From Candidatus Porisulfidus sp. TsSOB (GTDB lineage Bacteria > Pseudomonadota > Gammaproteobacteria > Poriferisulfidales > Poriferisulfidaceae), in NCBI GenBank assembly GCA_002631715.1, contig MRSX01000008.1, positions 1 through 64,000 on the forward strand: a stretch of 64,000 nt of DNA, written 5' to 3'. This document shows, piece after piece, positions 48,014 through 55,842 of this stretch; positions within the stretch are counted from its first letter, which is position 1, and each line of letters opens with the position of its first letter. A program made the position numbers and the translations under genes. The notes under the pieces were generated by a model that saw only the letters and a program-made list of their open reading frames with translations, was not told the DNA's origin and did not search any database.

Positions 48014-49741
48014 TCAGGACAGGATCATTTCGTTATGCGCCGCGCCCGGGGCAATCATCGGAAACACGTTTTCGCGCGGATCGGTCACGAAATCAGCAAA
48101 AACCAGCTGATCCTTGAGGCTCAGAATCTCGCGCAGGGCCGGTTCCACGTCCTTCGGCTTCTCGATCTTCATGCCGACATGCCCGTAACTCTCCGCCAGT
48201 TTCACGAAATCCGGCAATGCATCCATGTACGACATGGCGTAGCGGGAATCGTAGAAGAAGTCTTGCCATTGGCGAACCATCCCCATATACCGGTTGTTCA
48301 GGTTGATGATCTTGATCGGCAGCCCGTATTGCCGGCAGGTCGACAGTTCCTGAATGCACATCTGGATGCTCGCCTCCCCAGTCACGCAGCACACTTGTGC
48401 ATCGGGATGGGCCAGTTGCACGCCCATTGCCGCCGGCAACCCGAACCCCATGGTGCCGAGTCCACCGGAATTGATCCAGCGTCGCGGCTGGGTGAACTTG
48501 TACAGTTGCGCCACCCACATCTGATGCTGCCCCACATCGGAGGTCACGAAGGCATCCCCGCCCGTCTGTTTGTACAACTGGTCCAGCACGTACTGCGGCT
48601 TGATCTCGCCGTCCATGTCCTGCTGGTACGCAAAGGAGTCCTTTTTCGCCCACTCGCCGATCTGCCCCCACCACGCCGAGATGTCGGGTATCGTGTACTT
48701 GTCGTCGCGCAATTCGTCGGTCAGCGCGCGCAGTACCTTTCGGGCATCGCCCACCACTGGCACGTGCGCTCGAAAATTCTTCGAGATGGACGATGGGTCG
48801 ACATCTATGTGAATCACCTTGGCATAAGGACAAAAGCCGTCTAGCCGCCCGGTGATGCGGTCGTCGAAACGGGCTCCAACGGCGATCAGGACATCGCTGT
48901 GGTGCATCGCCATGTTCGCTTCGTAGGAACCGTGCATGCCCAGCATTTGAATAAACTGCGGGTCGGTACCCGGATAGGCACCGAGACCCATCAGCGTGTT
49001 GGTGATGGGGAACCCGGTCAGCCGCGTGAATTCGATCAACTCCTCATGAGCATTGCTGGAAATCACCCCGCCGCCACTGTAGATGATCGGGCGCTCAGCC
49101 TTTGCAATCAGCTTGGCCGCCCGCTTAATCTGCCCAGCATGCCCTTCGATGGTCGGCTGGTAGGAGCGCATATCCGGATCCTGCGGATAGGAAAAAACCA
49201 TGCTCTGCTCCGTCACGTCCTTCGGAATGTCCACCACGACCGGCCCCGGCCGCCCGGTCCCGGCGATATGGAATGCCCGTTTGATCGCAAGCGGAAGGTC
49301 TTCCACCTTCTTCACCAGGATGTTGTGCTTCACGCAGGGTCGCGTGATGCCGACCGTATCCACTTCCTGAAACGCGTCATTGCCGATCAGCGCAGTACGT
49401 ACCTGCCCGGTGAACACCACCAGCGGCACCGAATCCATGTAGGCGTCGGCGATGCCGGTCACGGCATTAGTCGCGCCCGGGCCGGAGGTCACCAATACAA
49501 CCCCGACTTTTCCGGTTGATTTGGCAAAACCCTCGGCTGCATGTGCCGCGCCCTGCTCATGGCGCACCAGGATGTGATCTACTTCCTTCTGCTTGTGCAA
49601 TTCGTCGTAGATATGCAGCACGGCACCGCCGGGGTAGCCAAACACGGTGGTGGCCCCCTCTTCGACCAAGCAGCGAGTGAAGATTTCCGCGCCGGTCAGC
49701 TCTTGAGTCTCGAGATCCGAGCTCTGCTTCAGGTTGTCCAT
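48014..49741 (-). CDS. ilvB: Acetolactate synthase catalytic subunit IlvB/IlvI
   Basis: A 575-residue thiamine-diphosphate and FAD enzyme that makes acetolactate or acetohydroxybutyrate. Blocks include TVFGYPGGAVLHIYDELHK, the catalytic glutamate in LVRHEQGAAHAAEGFAKS, and the ThDP motif VTGEASIQMCIQELST...NLNNRYMGM, where the usual GDGS is changed to GEAS. The start at 49741 (MDNLKQSSDLETQELTGAEI) is supported because the same promoter and MDNLKQ start recur upstream of the methyltransferase gene. A promoter lies 50-80 bp ahead. First gene of the ilvBHC-pssA unit. Confidence 0.94.
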   Translation of the reverse strand: MDNLKQSSDLETQELTGAEIFTRCLVEEGATTVFGYPGGAVLHIYDELHKQKEVDHILVRHEQGAAHAAEGFAKSTGKVGVVLVTSGPGATNAVTGIADAYMDSVPLVVFTGQVRTALIGNDAFQEVDTVGITRPCVKHNILVKKVEDLPLAIKRAFHIAGTGRPGPVVVDIPKDVTEQSMVFSYPQDPDMRSYQPTIEGHAGQIKRAAKLIAKAERPIIYSGGGVISSNAHEELIEFTRLTGFPITNTLMGLGAYPGTDPQFIQMLGMHGSYEANMAMHHSDVLIAVGARFDDRITGRLDGFCPYAKVIHIDVDPSSISKNFRAHVPVVGDARKVLRALTDELRDDKYTIPDISAWWGQIGEWAKKDSFAYQQDMDGEIKPQYVLDQLYKQTGGDAFVTSDVGQHQMWVAQLYKFTQPRRWINSGGLGTMGFGLPAAMGVQLAHPDAQVCCVTGEASIQMCIQELSTCRQYGLPIKIINLNNRYMGMVRQWQDFFYDSRYAMSYMDALPDFVKLAESYGHVGMKIEKPKDVEPALREILSLKDQLVFADFVTDPRENVFPMIAPGAAHNEMILS

Positions 49742-49763
49742 GCGATAGGTTAAAAGCCTCACA

Positions 49764-49818
49764 GAGAGCATGCCATGCTCTCGCGCGCTATTGTGCGCCA
49801 AAAGCCGTTATTTTTCAA
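49764..49818 (-). promoter_or_regulatory. ilvB promoter and a perfect palindrome in its leader
   Basis: On the minus strand TTGAAA (49818-49813), a 17-bp spacer and CACAAT (49795-49790) form a sigma-70-like promoter. Downstream, gagagcatg-c-catgctctc (49764-49782) is a perfect 9-bp inverted repeat in the leader or transcription start area. The promoter stretch 49783-49822 recurs at 51106-51145 with 37 of 40 bases identical; the palindrome does not. Confidence 0.55.
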
Positions 49819-49959
49819 ATTGAAAGTAAGATCAAGGCGCCCGTTTCTTGCTCACCGGAAAGATGCCGAAATCAAAACCAACAGCCCTGCACACACGTCG
49901 TTCCCGGTCACAAGCATGTCGCGTGTCCCTCACTCGCGCATGCAGACCCGCGATCAAGG

Positions 49960-50985
49960 CTACAAGGGCTTTTGGGCTAGAAAACAGTACAGTGGTGTAA
50001 AGATCCCCGTCTTGCCGCCTGCAATATACGCTTCGGCCGTACGGTCCATCAGTTGAACTATTTCAATGGAACCTTTTGGGAAAATCCTCATTGCCTCCGT
50101 CAACCGGAAGAAGCCGATAATCATTCGTCGGCCCAACAGTGTTTTGCGGGAAAAGCTTCCCAAAGGCCCGCTCACGATCTCCATGGGCTCGTACCATGGT
50201 CTGCTCGGACCCGTCTCCCGGACACTCTTGTCTCCGGCCTCAATGACTTGGAATCCGGCGGCTTCAAGGGCTTGATTTACTTCAGCAAAAGTAGCAATTT
50301 CCGACAGGGCGATGCCCTGCATGAGTTCATCCTTGATGGACAGGTGGCGACTGTTGCTGGGGTCAAACTCATCCGTCAGACACATTTCCTGCCCCCAGAA
50401 CAGGGCTCCTGGCTTCAACACTCGGAAAATCTCGGCAAAGGCATGTTTCTTGTCAGGCGCATGGCAGGTCGATTCAATTGCATAACCCGCATCAAAGGAA
50501 TCGGCCTCAATTGGGCTCATGTCCATGAAATTGCACTTGATGTATTCGGCCAGGTGATCCAGACCGGCCTCGAGACTCTTCTCCTTCGCCTTTTCCAGTT
50601 GTTGTTCATTATTGTTGAGACAGAGAACTCGGGCACCCGATTCGCGGGCAACCCGACGCATGGGTTCACCAATGCCGCAACCGACATCAATCACTCTCAT
50701 CCCCTCCTGCAATTGAAGGCTCTTGATCATGTGCCGCTGGTGCCGGACGATTGAATCCTGCAGACTCTCACCTGGCGCAAGCGGCGCGAAATGCAGGGAA
50801 TCGTTCCATCCCCATGTCATGAATTCGCTGCACAGGCTGTAGTAGTTGTTAACCGTTTCAGTATGATCGTAGTCGCGGCTATCCTGCCTGATTCTCCCGA
50901 GCCAACCGTTGTAATCTTTTACGCGGTTGGCGATATCCCACCCCCGAAGCGCTTTCTTCACCGAACTCGGTAATTCGGTCAACAT
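49960..50985 (-). CDS. Sterol C-24 methyltransferase homologue (SMT/ERG6 family)
   Basis: A 341-residue SAM-dependent methyltransferase with all the diagnostic regions of eukaryotic ERG6/SMT. Region I: YYSLCSEFMTWGWNDSLHF (48-66; compare the yeast YGWGxSFHF block). SAM motif I: VIDVGCGIGEP (98-108), then LCLNNNEQQLEKA. The sterol-site signature YAIESTCHAP (168-177; ERG6 YAIEATCHAP). MCLTDEFDPSNSRH. The C-terminal SMT domain IAGGKTGIFTPLYCFLAQKP (321-340; ERG6 VAGGKSKLFTP). The enzyme would add a methyl group to the C-24 side-chain double bond. ERG6-like enzymes from uncultured, sponge-associated bacteria have been shown to act on sterols. The start at 50985 fits the family N-terminus. It is divergent from the RND pump and lies between two ilvB-type leaders. 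Confidence 0.88.
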   Translation of the reverse strand: MLTELPSSVKKALRGWDIANRVKDYNGWLGRIRQDSRDYDHTETVNNYYSLCSEFMTWGWNDSLHFAPLAPGESLQDSIVRHQRHMIKSLQLQEGMRVIDVGCGIGEPMRRVARESGARVLCLNNNEQQLEKAKEKSLEAGLDHLAEYIKCNFMDMSPIEADSFDAGYAIESTCHAPDKKHAFAEIFRVLKPGALFWGQEMCLTDEFDPSNSRHLSIKDELMQGIALSEIATFAEVNQALEAAGFQVIEAGDKSVRETGPSRPWYEPMEIVSGPLGSFSRKTLLGRRMIIGFFRLTEAMRIFPKGSIEIVQLMDRTAEAYIAGGKTGIFTPLYCFLAQKPL

Positions 50986-51068
50986 GACAAACCCCGCTTT
51001 ATTGGACCTGATGCCCGCAGCCGAACAGCCTGTGCCTCGGTCATCGAATTTTGTTTCAGGTTGTCCAT
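50979..51068 (-). CDS. 29-codon ilvB-derived leader ORF overlapping the methyltransferase start
   Basis: An ORF beginning MDNLKQNSMTEAQ, clearly derived from the ilvB start MDNLKQSSDLETQ, runs out of frame after about 13 residues and stops at a TGA that overlaps the methyltransferase ATG (ATGTTGA). Translation of this leader would deliver ribosomes to the methyltransferase start, whose own Shine-Dalgarno sequence is weak. It is a remnant of a duplicated ilvB 5' end. Whether it is translated is not known. Confidence 0.6.
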   Translation of the reverse strand: MDNLKQNSMTEAQAVRLRASGPIKRGLSC

Positions 51069-51105
51069 ACGATTGCCCTTCCTCGCCAAGGCACACCCGT
51101 AGTTT

Positions 51106-51145
51106 GCGCGCTATTGTGTGCTAAAAGCCGTTATTTTCCAAATTG
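51106..51145 (-). promoter_or_regulatory. Captured ilvB-type promoter of the methyltransferase gene
   Basis: A 40-bp stretch 37/40 identical to the ilvB promoter (49783-49822). On the minus strand TTGGAA (51141-51136), 17 bp, CACAAT (51118-51113). The leader after it differs from that of ilvB and lacks the palindrome until the MDNLK start codon region, where identity resumes (51055-51073 versus 49728-49746, 18 of 19). The 306 bp between the methyltransferase and RND starts hold this and the divergent RND promoter. Confidence 0.65.
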
Positions 51146-51291
51146 TGAATGATTAATATCTACTCCCATCCCCTGTCTCCATCTGCATGCACAATGCTAA
51201 AATCAAATTTCACGAGAATTTGTGACTTGGACAGGACAGGTCTACGCATCATGATCGTGGCATTTAAACTGCAAGGTGCATCCCTGAGGCA

Positions 51292-54200
51292 ATGAGCCAA
51301 AACGGCCATCATCCGGCAGAATCGGGCGGGCCAATTGCCTATATGGCGGGCAACAGCGTTGCCTCCAACCTGTTCATGATCGCGATCCTGTTCGCTGGCT
51401 TAGTGGCATTGCCTGGTCTCGATCGGGAGGCATGGCCTTCGGTCCCCTTCAACCAGATCGAAGTTTCCATGGCCTACCCCGGTGCCACCCCTGAGGAAGT
51501 CGAAGAGTCGATCGTCGTCAAGATCGAGGAACAGGTCGAATCACTGGACGGCGTAAAGGCGGTCAAATCCCTTGCCGCGCCGGGCACAGCGTCCGTCAGG
51601 GTCGAAGTGAAATCGGGTACGGACATCGACCAAGCAATGGACGACATTGAATCGGCAGTCAACCGCATCCAGTCCTTCCCCTCCAGCGCGGAACGCCCCG
51701 AAATCAGGGAGTTGACCAGCCGCCAGAGCATTATTCGCATCGTTGTCTACGGCAACGTCTCCGAACAATCGCTGAAAGAACTGGCCTACCAGATCGAAGA
51801 CAGTCTCGCCTCGCTCCCCACCGTGTCCCAGGTAGAAACCAGCGGCATACGCAATTACGAGATTTCCATCGAGGTCCCCTTGCACCGTCTGCGGGCTCTC
51901 GGTCTCACTCTGAGTGACATCGCGGACACCATTCGACGAAGCTCTCTGGATCTGTCTGCCGGCAGAATCGAGACCCATGAGTCCCAGGTCCGCGTCCGCA
52001 CCCTTGGCCAGCGTTACCACCAGCAGGACTTCGAAGAACTCGTCCTCCTCAGCCGCAACGACGGCACGGTCGTTCGCCTCGGCGACGTTGCCGAAGTGCG
52101 GGACGGCTTCGAGGATATCGACCTGATTGTCCGGTACCAGAACCAGCCGGCCACCTATATCGAGGTCTCCCGAGCCGACGATGAGAAAGTCATGGATGTC
52201 GCCATGACGGTGCAGCAGCATGTCAAAGACGTAATTGCGCCCTCTCTTCCCAACGGCGTGAAAGTCAGCATCCTGAATGACGAGTCCCAAGTCTATGCGG
52301 AACGCGTCGACCTTCTCCTCAAGAACGGTTTGCTGGGACTGATGCTCGTGCTCATCGCGTTGGCTTTGTTCCTCGAGATCCGGCTCGCCCTGTGGGTGGC
52401 GGCCGGCCTAGCCATTTCCGGGATCGGCGCCCTAGCTGTCATGCTGGTGTTCGACCTTGCGATAAACACCATTTCTCTGTTCGCATTCGTCTTTGCCGTT
52501 GGCATCATTGTCGATGATGCGATCGTTGTGGCGGAACATATCCACTACGAGCGCAAACAGGGCAAGCCTGGGGTTGTCGCGGCGATCCGCGGCGCACGGC
52601 GCATCAAGGTCCCGCTGACATTTGCGGTGCTCACTTCGATCGTGGCCTTCATCCCCCTGCTCTTCATCCCCGGAGGCATCGGGGAAGTCTGGAAATCATT
52701 GCCGATCATTCTCATTGCCATGCTGGTGATTTCCCTAGCCGAATCTCTGCTGGTCCTGCCAAACCACCTGTCCCACCTGCATGGTCCCGAGTGGGTACCG
52801 ACCAGTGTAGTCGACCGGTTTTTCTCACGAACCCAAGGCCATGTGGACGACCTGCTGCGCAGGTTTGTTGAAGGGCCCCTGGACCGGGGATTGCGATTCG
52901 CGACACGCCAGCCTCTGGTTACACTTGCGGGTGCGACAGGCATGCTTATCCTCAGCATCTCCCTGCTGCCGGCCGGTATCATCCCAACGAATTTTGCCGG
53001 CGTGGTGGAAGGCGACTTCGTGACTGCCTCTCTCGAGATGCCTGATGGGACGACTGCGCAACGAACCTACGAGGTGGCGACAGAATTGGAAGCGGCCGGC
53101 TTGCGGGTCATCGAGCGGATCGAGCGTGAGCGTCCTGAGGAAGCACCCTCCCTGCTGATCGGCTCGACGGTGACTGTGGGCCAAGGCCCGCGTGTCGAAG
53201 GCGGGGGGCTTGAGCCTAGACTCACGCTGAGGCCGGAAGCCAACATCGCGGCTGTCGAGTTCAAGTTGGTGAGCTCGCAGGCGCGGCAGATCTCCACCAC
53301 CAAGATCGTGCAGGCATGGCGCGATGAGGTGGGCGTCCTGCCTTACGTGCGCGGCATCGTCTTCAGCGGCGAAGTTATCGATTTGGGCAGCCCCATCGAG
53401 GCCGCGCTGTCGCATCCGGACCCGAACCGGCTCAGGAAAATCGCGGACTCAGTGGTCAACAGCCTGCGCGGAGTCGGAGGCGTCTACGATGTGCGCTCCG
53501 ACCATACGCCAGGCGTCCCGGAAATCCAGCTTGAACTGCGACCCGAGGCGCGGACGCTCGGGCTCACGCTCGAGGGACTGGCTCAGCAGGCGCGCGGCGC
53601 CTTCTTCGGCGCGGAGGCCTTGCGCGTGCAGCGAGGCCGGGAAGAGGTCCGGGTCTACGTGCGCCTGCCCGAGGGTGAGCGCAATGCCATCACCGACATC
53701 GAGAGCTATCTGATCCGAACCCCGGCCGGGGCCGAGGTCCCGCTCAGCGAAGTTGCCCGGCTGAATTTGGGCACATCGCTGCCGACGGTCCGGCGTAAGG
53801 ACGGACAGCGGGTTGTCACGGTCACAGGGGATGTCGACGACACCGTGATCACCGGTAACGAGGCCAATCGTATCCTGGCTGATTCGATTCTTGCGGACAT
53901 CGTCGCCGCGGACCCTGCCCTAACGTACACGTTCGGAGGCGAACAGCAGCAGCAGATGGAATCTTTGGGCTCGCTCTACCGGGGCTTCGCCATCGCGCTA
54001 TTCATGATTTTCGTCCTGCTGGCCGTCCCCCTTCGCTCCTACACCAAGCCGTTCATCATCATGGCCGTCATCCCGTTCGGGATTTTCGGGGCGATTATGG
54101 GACACTGGATTCTAGGCATCGCCATGGGCGCGGTTTCCTTCATGGGCATTTTCGGCCTCAGCGGCGTGGTCGTGAACGATTCCTTGGTGATGATGGACTT

Positions 54201-54513
54201 CATCGACCAGCGGTTGCGCGAAGGCGACCCTGCGCGAACCGCGATCATCGAGGGTGCCAAGGGGCGCTTCCGGCCCATCTTCCTTACTTCCGTCACCACT
54301 TTCTTGGGCTTCACGCCTCTCATTCTCGAGCGCGCCATTCAGGCACAGTTTCTGGTTCCCTTTGCCGCATCGCTGGGCTTCGGCATCATGATTACTACGG
54401 GCATGCTGATATTCGTGGTGCCCGCGCTGGCCATGATTCACTTGCGCGTGACTTCCCTGCTCAGGAAATCTCCTGCTCCCGGCTCTCCGGTAAGCGCCGA
54501 AGCTGCGGGTTAG
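51292..54513 (+). CDS. RND-family multidrug/lipid efflux pump, AcrB-like
   Basis: A 1073-residue inner-membrane proton antiporter. N-terminal helix NSVASNLFMIAILFAGLVAL, porter start AYPGATPEEVEESIVVKIEE, the proton-relay helix FVFAVGIIVDDAIVVAEH with the Asp pair, and a second half with FMGIFGLSGVVVNDSLVMMDF and TSVTTFLGFTPLILE. Two RND halves with large periplasmic loops are evident. GAGG precedes the ATG. Partners (adaptor and outer-membrane factor) are coded convergently downstream. Substrate is unknown; sterol or bile-acid-like molecules are suggested only by the neighbours. Confidence 0.93.
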   Translation: MSQNGHHPAESGGPIAYMAGNSVASNLFMIAILFAGLVALPGLDREAWPSVPFNQIEVSMAYPGATPEEVEESIVVKIEEQVESLDGVKAVKSLAAPGTASVRVEVKSGTDIDQAMDDIESAVNRIQSFPSSAERPEIRELTSRQSIIRIVVYGNVSEQSLKELAYQIEDSLASLPTVSQVETSGIRNYEISIEVPLHRLRALGLTLSDIADTIRRSSLDLSAGRIETHESQVRVRTLGQRYHQQDFEELVLLSRNDGTVVRLGDVAEVRDGFEDIDLIVRYQNQPATYIEVSRADDEKVMDVAMTVQQHVKDVIAPSLPNGVKVSILNDESQVYAERVDLLLKNGLLGLMLVLIALALFLEIRLALWVAAGLAISGIGALAVMLVFDLAINTISLFAFVFAVGIIVDDAIVVAEHIHYERKQGKPGVVAAIRGARRIKVPLTFAVLTSIVAFIPLLFIPGGIGEVWKSLPIILIAMLVISLAESLLVLPNHLSHLHGPEWVPTSVVDRFFSRTQGHVDDLLRRFVEGPLDRGLRFATRQPLVTLAGATGMLILSISLLPAGIIPTNFAGVVEGDFVTASLEMPDGTTAQRTYEVATELEAAGLRVIERIERERPEEAPSLLIGSTVTVGQGPRVEGGGLEPRLTLRPEANIAAVEFKLVSSQARQISTTKIVQAWRDEVGVLPYVRGIVFSGEVIDLGSPIEAALSHPDPNRLRKIADSVVNSLRGVGGVYDVRSDHTPGVPEIQLELRPEARTLGLTLEGLAQQARGAFFGAEALRVQRGREEVRVYVRLPEGERNAITDIESYLIRTPAGAEVPLSEVARLNLGTSLPTVRRKDGQRVVTVTGDVDDTVITGNEANRILADSILADIVAADPALTYTFGGEQQQQMESLGSLYRGFAIALFMIFVLLAVPLRSYTKPFIIMAVIPFGIFGAIMGHWILGIAMGAVSFMGIFGLSGVVVNDSLVMMDFIDQRLREGDPARTAIIEGAKGRFRPIFLTSVTTFLGFTPLILERAIQAQFLVPFAASLGFGIMITTGMLIFVVPALAMIHLRVTSLLRKSPAPGSPVSAEAAG

Positions 54514-54526
54514 TGGCTATTTTGGC

Positions 54527-55735
54527 TTATCGCACTCGGTCGGCTTCGAACTGCACCATCATACCTTCGGTGGCGTACTGAAGTCCCCCCGTGACAACCA
54601 GTTGCTCGTTTTCGAAGACCCCGACAACATAGGCTTCGTCGTTGGCGCGCTGCAGGACACGCACCGAGGCAATATGTATGGCACCGTCGCCGCGGACCAC
54701 CCAGACCTCGTTGCCCGGCCGCAATGCCGCCCGCGGGACCCGATAGTACGCCTCCGAAGCGATGCCTTCGATGGCGACCTCCACGAACTTGCCGATCAGC
54801 AACGGAGGAGTCCCGCCCGCTCCCTCCGGCGGAACCTCCCTGGAGAAGGGATTTGGCACACGCACGATCACGTCTATGGTCCGCGTCTGCTTGTCAAGCG
54901 ACACTTCGGCCCGATCCACGTAGCCTTCCCAAGTGTAATTGCCGTCACCGTACCGGGCGGTCACGCGCGCCGGTACCTGGCGCTCGGCATCTCCAGCCCG
55001 AAGTTCCCACAACCCGGGAATCAAGGCCGCACTGGCATCGGACAGGGGAACCACCACCTCGACAGCATCCGTGGCGAATATGCGCCCCACCGCCTGCCCA
55101 GCAGTCACAACCTGCCCCAAATCCATCGACTCGTCACGCACATAGCCGTCGAAAGGTGCAAGAATCCGGGTCCGAGACAGCGCCAGCTTGGCATCGGCGA
55201 CCCGGGCTTTCTCGCGGTCAAGCGCCGCCTTGGCCGCCTTGAGTTGAGGTTCCCTCAGGGCGAGGGGGTTCGCCCGGCGCGCCACAGCCTTCCCCTTGGG
55301 AAGACGGCCTGAGAACTGTTCGTATTCAGTGCGCGCGATTTCCGCTTTCTCCCGGGCCTCGAGGAGCTCCACCCGCTTGGCCTCGAGATCCGCCTCCGCC
55401 TCGCGCACGCGGTACAGGTAGTCCTCCTCTTCGATCCGGAAGATTGTCTGACCCGCTTCAATCCGCCCGCCACTCTGAAAACCTGGATTAATCCAAACCA
55501 CCTTGCCGCTGATTTGCGGAATGATGTCGATTTCCGCGCTAGGCCGCACCGTTCCGGCCCCGTACACCGGGATGGCTCCATCGCCAAGCACTATGCGGCC
55601 GGTCTGTGCAAATGGAATCTGGGGCGGTGGCTCGCGGCGTTCAGGCTCAGGCGCCAGCGCCACCAGAAAAGCCGCCAGCCCCACGGAGCCGGCAACGATG
55701 GCAATGGCAATCAGGATACCAGTTCGTCCGCCCAT
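54527..55735 (-). CDS. Periplasmic adaptor of the RND pump (HlyD/MFP family)
   Basis: A 402-residue membrane-fusion protein. One N-terminal membrane anchor (GILIAIAIVAGSVGLAAFLVAL), a lipoyl half-motif around VYGAGTVRPSAEIDIIPQISG, a coiled-coil hairpin (YLYRVREAEADLEAKRVELL to DREKARVADAKLALS), then TRILAPFDGYVRDESMDLGQ and a beta-barrel/MP domain. It would bridge the RND pump and the outer-membrane factor. It faces the pump gene tail to tail with 13 bp between and follows the outer-membrane factor gene by 107 bp. Confidence 0.92.
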   Translation of the reverse strand: MGGRTGILIAIAIVAGSVGLAAFLVALAPEPERREPPPQIPFAQTGRIVLGDGAIPVYGAGTVRPSAEIDIIPQISGKVVWINPGFQSGGRIEAGQTIFRIEEEDYLYRVREAEADLEAKRVELLEAREKAEIARTEYEQFSGRLPKGKAVARRANPLALREPQLKAAKAALDREKARVADAKLALSRTRILAPFDGYVRDESMDLGQVVTAGQAVGRIFATDAVEVVVPLSDASAALIPGLWELRAGDAERQVPARVTARYGDGNYTWEGYVDRAEVSLDKQTRTIDVIVRVPNPFSREVPPEGAGGTPPLLIGKFVEVAIEGIASEAYYRVPRAALRPGNEVWVVRGDGAIHIASVRVLQRANDEAYVVGVFENEQLVVTGGLQYATEGMMVQFEADRVR

Positions 55736-55842
55736 ACTGACCTGAAAGTTTATTCGGAATCAAAATTGTCTGGCAACCTATCGTAGCACTCTCGCCAGAT
55801 TCGAGCCCAAGCGCGGAGGGATCGCCTGAACCGGAATGCAGC

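Noticed and set aside
51292-54513. RND protein as a BstA sterol transporter
   Set aside because: Its length, two-half porter structure and adaptor/OM-factor partners fit an AcrB-type pump; the sterol link rests on neighbours only.
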